From JAAFKA01 sp043748455 (lineage in GTDB: Bacteria > Bacteroidota > Bacteroidia > Cytophagales > Thermoflexibacteraceae), in the NCBI GenBank assembly GCA_043748455.1, contig JAYTNF010000240.1, positions 1-24,638 of the forward strand: a stretch of 24,638 bases of DNA, written 5' to 3'. Below, piece after piece: positions 24,373-24,638 of this stretch. Below the pieces are notes generated by a model. The model was not told the DNA's origin. It saw only the letters and a list, made by a program, of their open reading frames with translations, and did not search any database. Made by a program: the position numbers and the translations under genes. The first letter of the stretch is position 1. Every line of letters begins with the position of its first letter.

Positions 24373-24561
24373 ACTTGCGTAGTAAGTGTACCGCACCCTT
24401 TAGGGTGCAAGGTTGTTGCAAAATAGTAATGAAATCGTTAAATAAATCTCTATTTTAAAGGTTTTTAATAAACTTGCTTTGTAAATTTATTAAAAACCTT
24501 GCACCCTAAAGGGTGCGGTACAATCTACGCAACTTACATTAATTAATGTAAGTTGCGTAGA
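24373..24561. repeat. Complex palindrome array with GCACCCTTTAGGGTGC cores
   Basis: In the 392 bases after the UXS-like gene I see no convincing complete gene; besides the 11-bp tandem repeat it holds this array. Arms 24388-24414 and 24495-24521 are perfect 27-base reverse complements containing the ACCGCACCCTTTAGGGTGC core. Within them 24458-24472 and 24486-24500 pair perfectly over 15 bases. To the right, 24524-24561 is a perfect 38-base palindrome with no loop (arm TCTACGCAACTTACATTAA). Its TTGCGTAG end also occurs on the left side at 24375-24382, so the outer inverted repeat probably extends imperfectly. Alternative cruciform or hairpin folds are possible. There is no transposase. Confidence 0.85.
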
Positions 24562-24590
24562 ATAAAATAGTAAAATCTTTGCAAAAAGTA

Positions 24591-24598
24591 TAATTTTG
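24591..24598 (+). promoter_or_regulatory. Possible -7 element for a gene at the right edge
   Basis: TAATTTTG is a full match to the Bacteroidota -7 consensus TAnnTTTG and lies 28 bases before an ATG at 24627. No TTTG is found at the proper -33 distance, so support is partial. Confidence 0.35.
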
Positions 24599-24626
24599 TA
24601 ATTATTCAAGCCACAAAATTAACTTT

Positions 24627-24638
24627 ATGAAAGATTTT
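24627..24638 (+). CDS. Possible start of a + strand gene cut by the window edge
   Basis: An ATG at 24627 opens a frame reading MKDF up to the last base. A consensus-like -7 element upstream and a preceding non-coding region are compatible with a real start, but four codons cannot identify a product. Confidence 0.25.

Noticed and set aside
24373..24561. Replication origin or phage attachment site in the palindrome array
   Set aside because: No DnaA-box cluster, integrase, tRNA end or partition gene accompanies it.

Overview
The window is AT-rich chromosomal DNA (by eye about one third G+C). Its genes point to the phylum Bacteroidota, probably Cytophagales or a relative: a Bacteroidota-type RpoB, GWxTD-domain and DUF4129 proteins, an LptE-type lipoprotein, DUF1573 repeats, a small three-helix cytochrome oxidase subunit IV, AT-rich leaders without Shine-Dalgarno sites, and several TTTG-N19-21-TAnnTTTG promoter-like sequences. 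No rRNA, tRNA, CRISPR array, transposase or prophage gene was found.

Layout. rpoB occupies 258-4130 (+) and is closed by a strong terminator instead of being followed by rpoC. From 4321 nearly everything lies on the minus strand: a secreted WD40-OmpA fusion; purS (the one other complete + strand gene, divergent from the fusion); a probable GWxTD/DUF4129 pair; then a compact minus-strand block read as TrpF-like isomerase, a 1460-residue TPR/STAND-type ATPase, a second ATPase with a C-terminal HEPN domain, and purD. Upstream (to the right) lie a DUF1573 protein, two outer-membrane beta-barrel proteins, a membrane-anchored lytic-transglycosylase-like protein, an LptE-like lipoprotein, cytochrome c oxidase subunits III and IV, a HisA-like isomerase and a UDP-glucuronate decarboxylase-like SDR. 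A + strand gene may begin at the right edge.

The main candidate for an undescribed system is the ATPase pair at 9710-15642. The first protein has an apparent Sm-like small beta-barrel at the N-terminus, long helical/TPR repeats, a beta-sandwich, a P-loop ATPase and a winged helix. The second has a related P-loop ATPase and a C-terminal HEPN domain with a complete R-N-x3-H RNase motif. Their reading frames overlap as TAATG, and purD follows four bases later. I infer a sensor/regulator plus RNase-effector conflict system inserted among biosynthetic genes. That is a hypothesis from domains and layout, not a demonstrated function.

A second theme is intergenic palindromes: a 29-bp inverted repeat upstream of rpoB, nested TCCGTTAGGA palindromes upstream of the TrpF-like gene, a 36-bp hairpin downstream of the oxidase genes, an 11-bp tandem repeat at the start of the decarboxylase gene, and a complex palindrome array with GCACCCTTTAGGGTGC cores near the right edge. 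A third theme is that the two isolated (beta-alpha)8 isomerases, TrpF-like and HisA-like, both carry Ser at the position of the canonical general-base residue.
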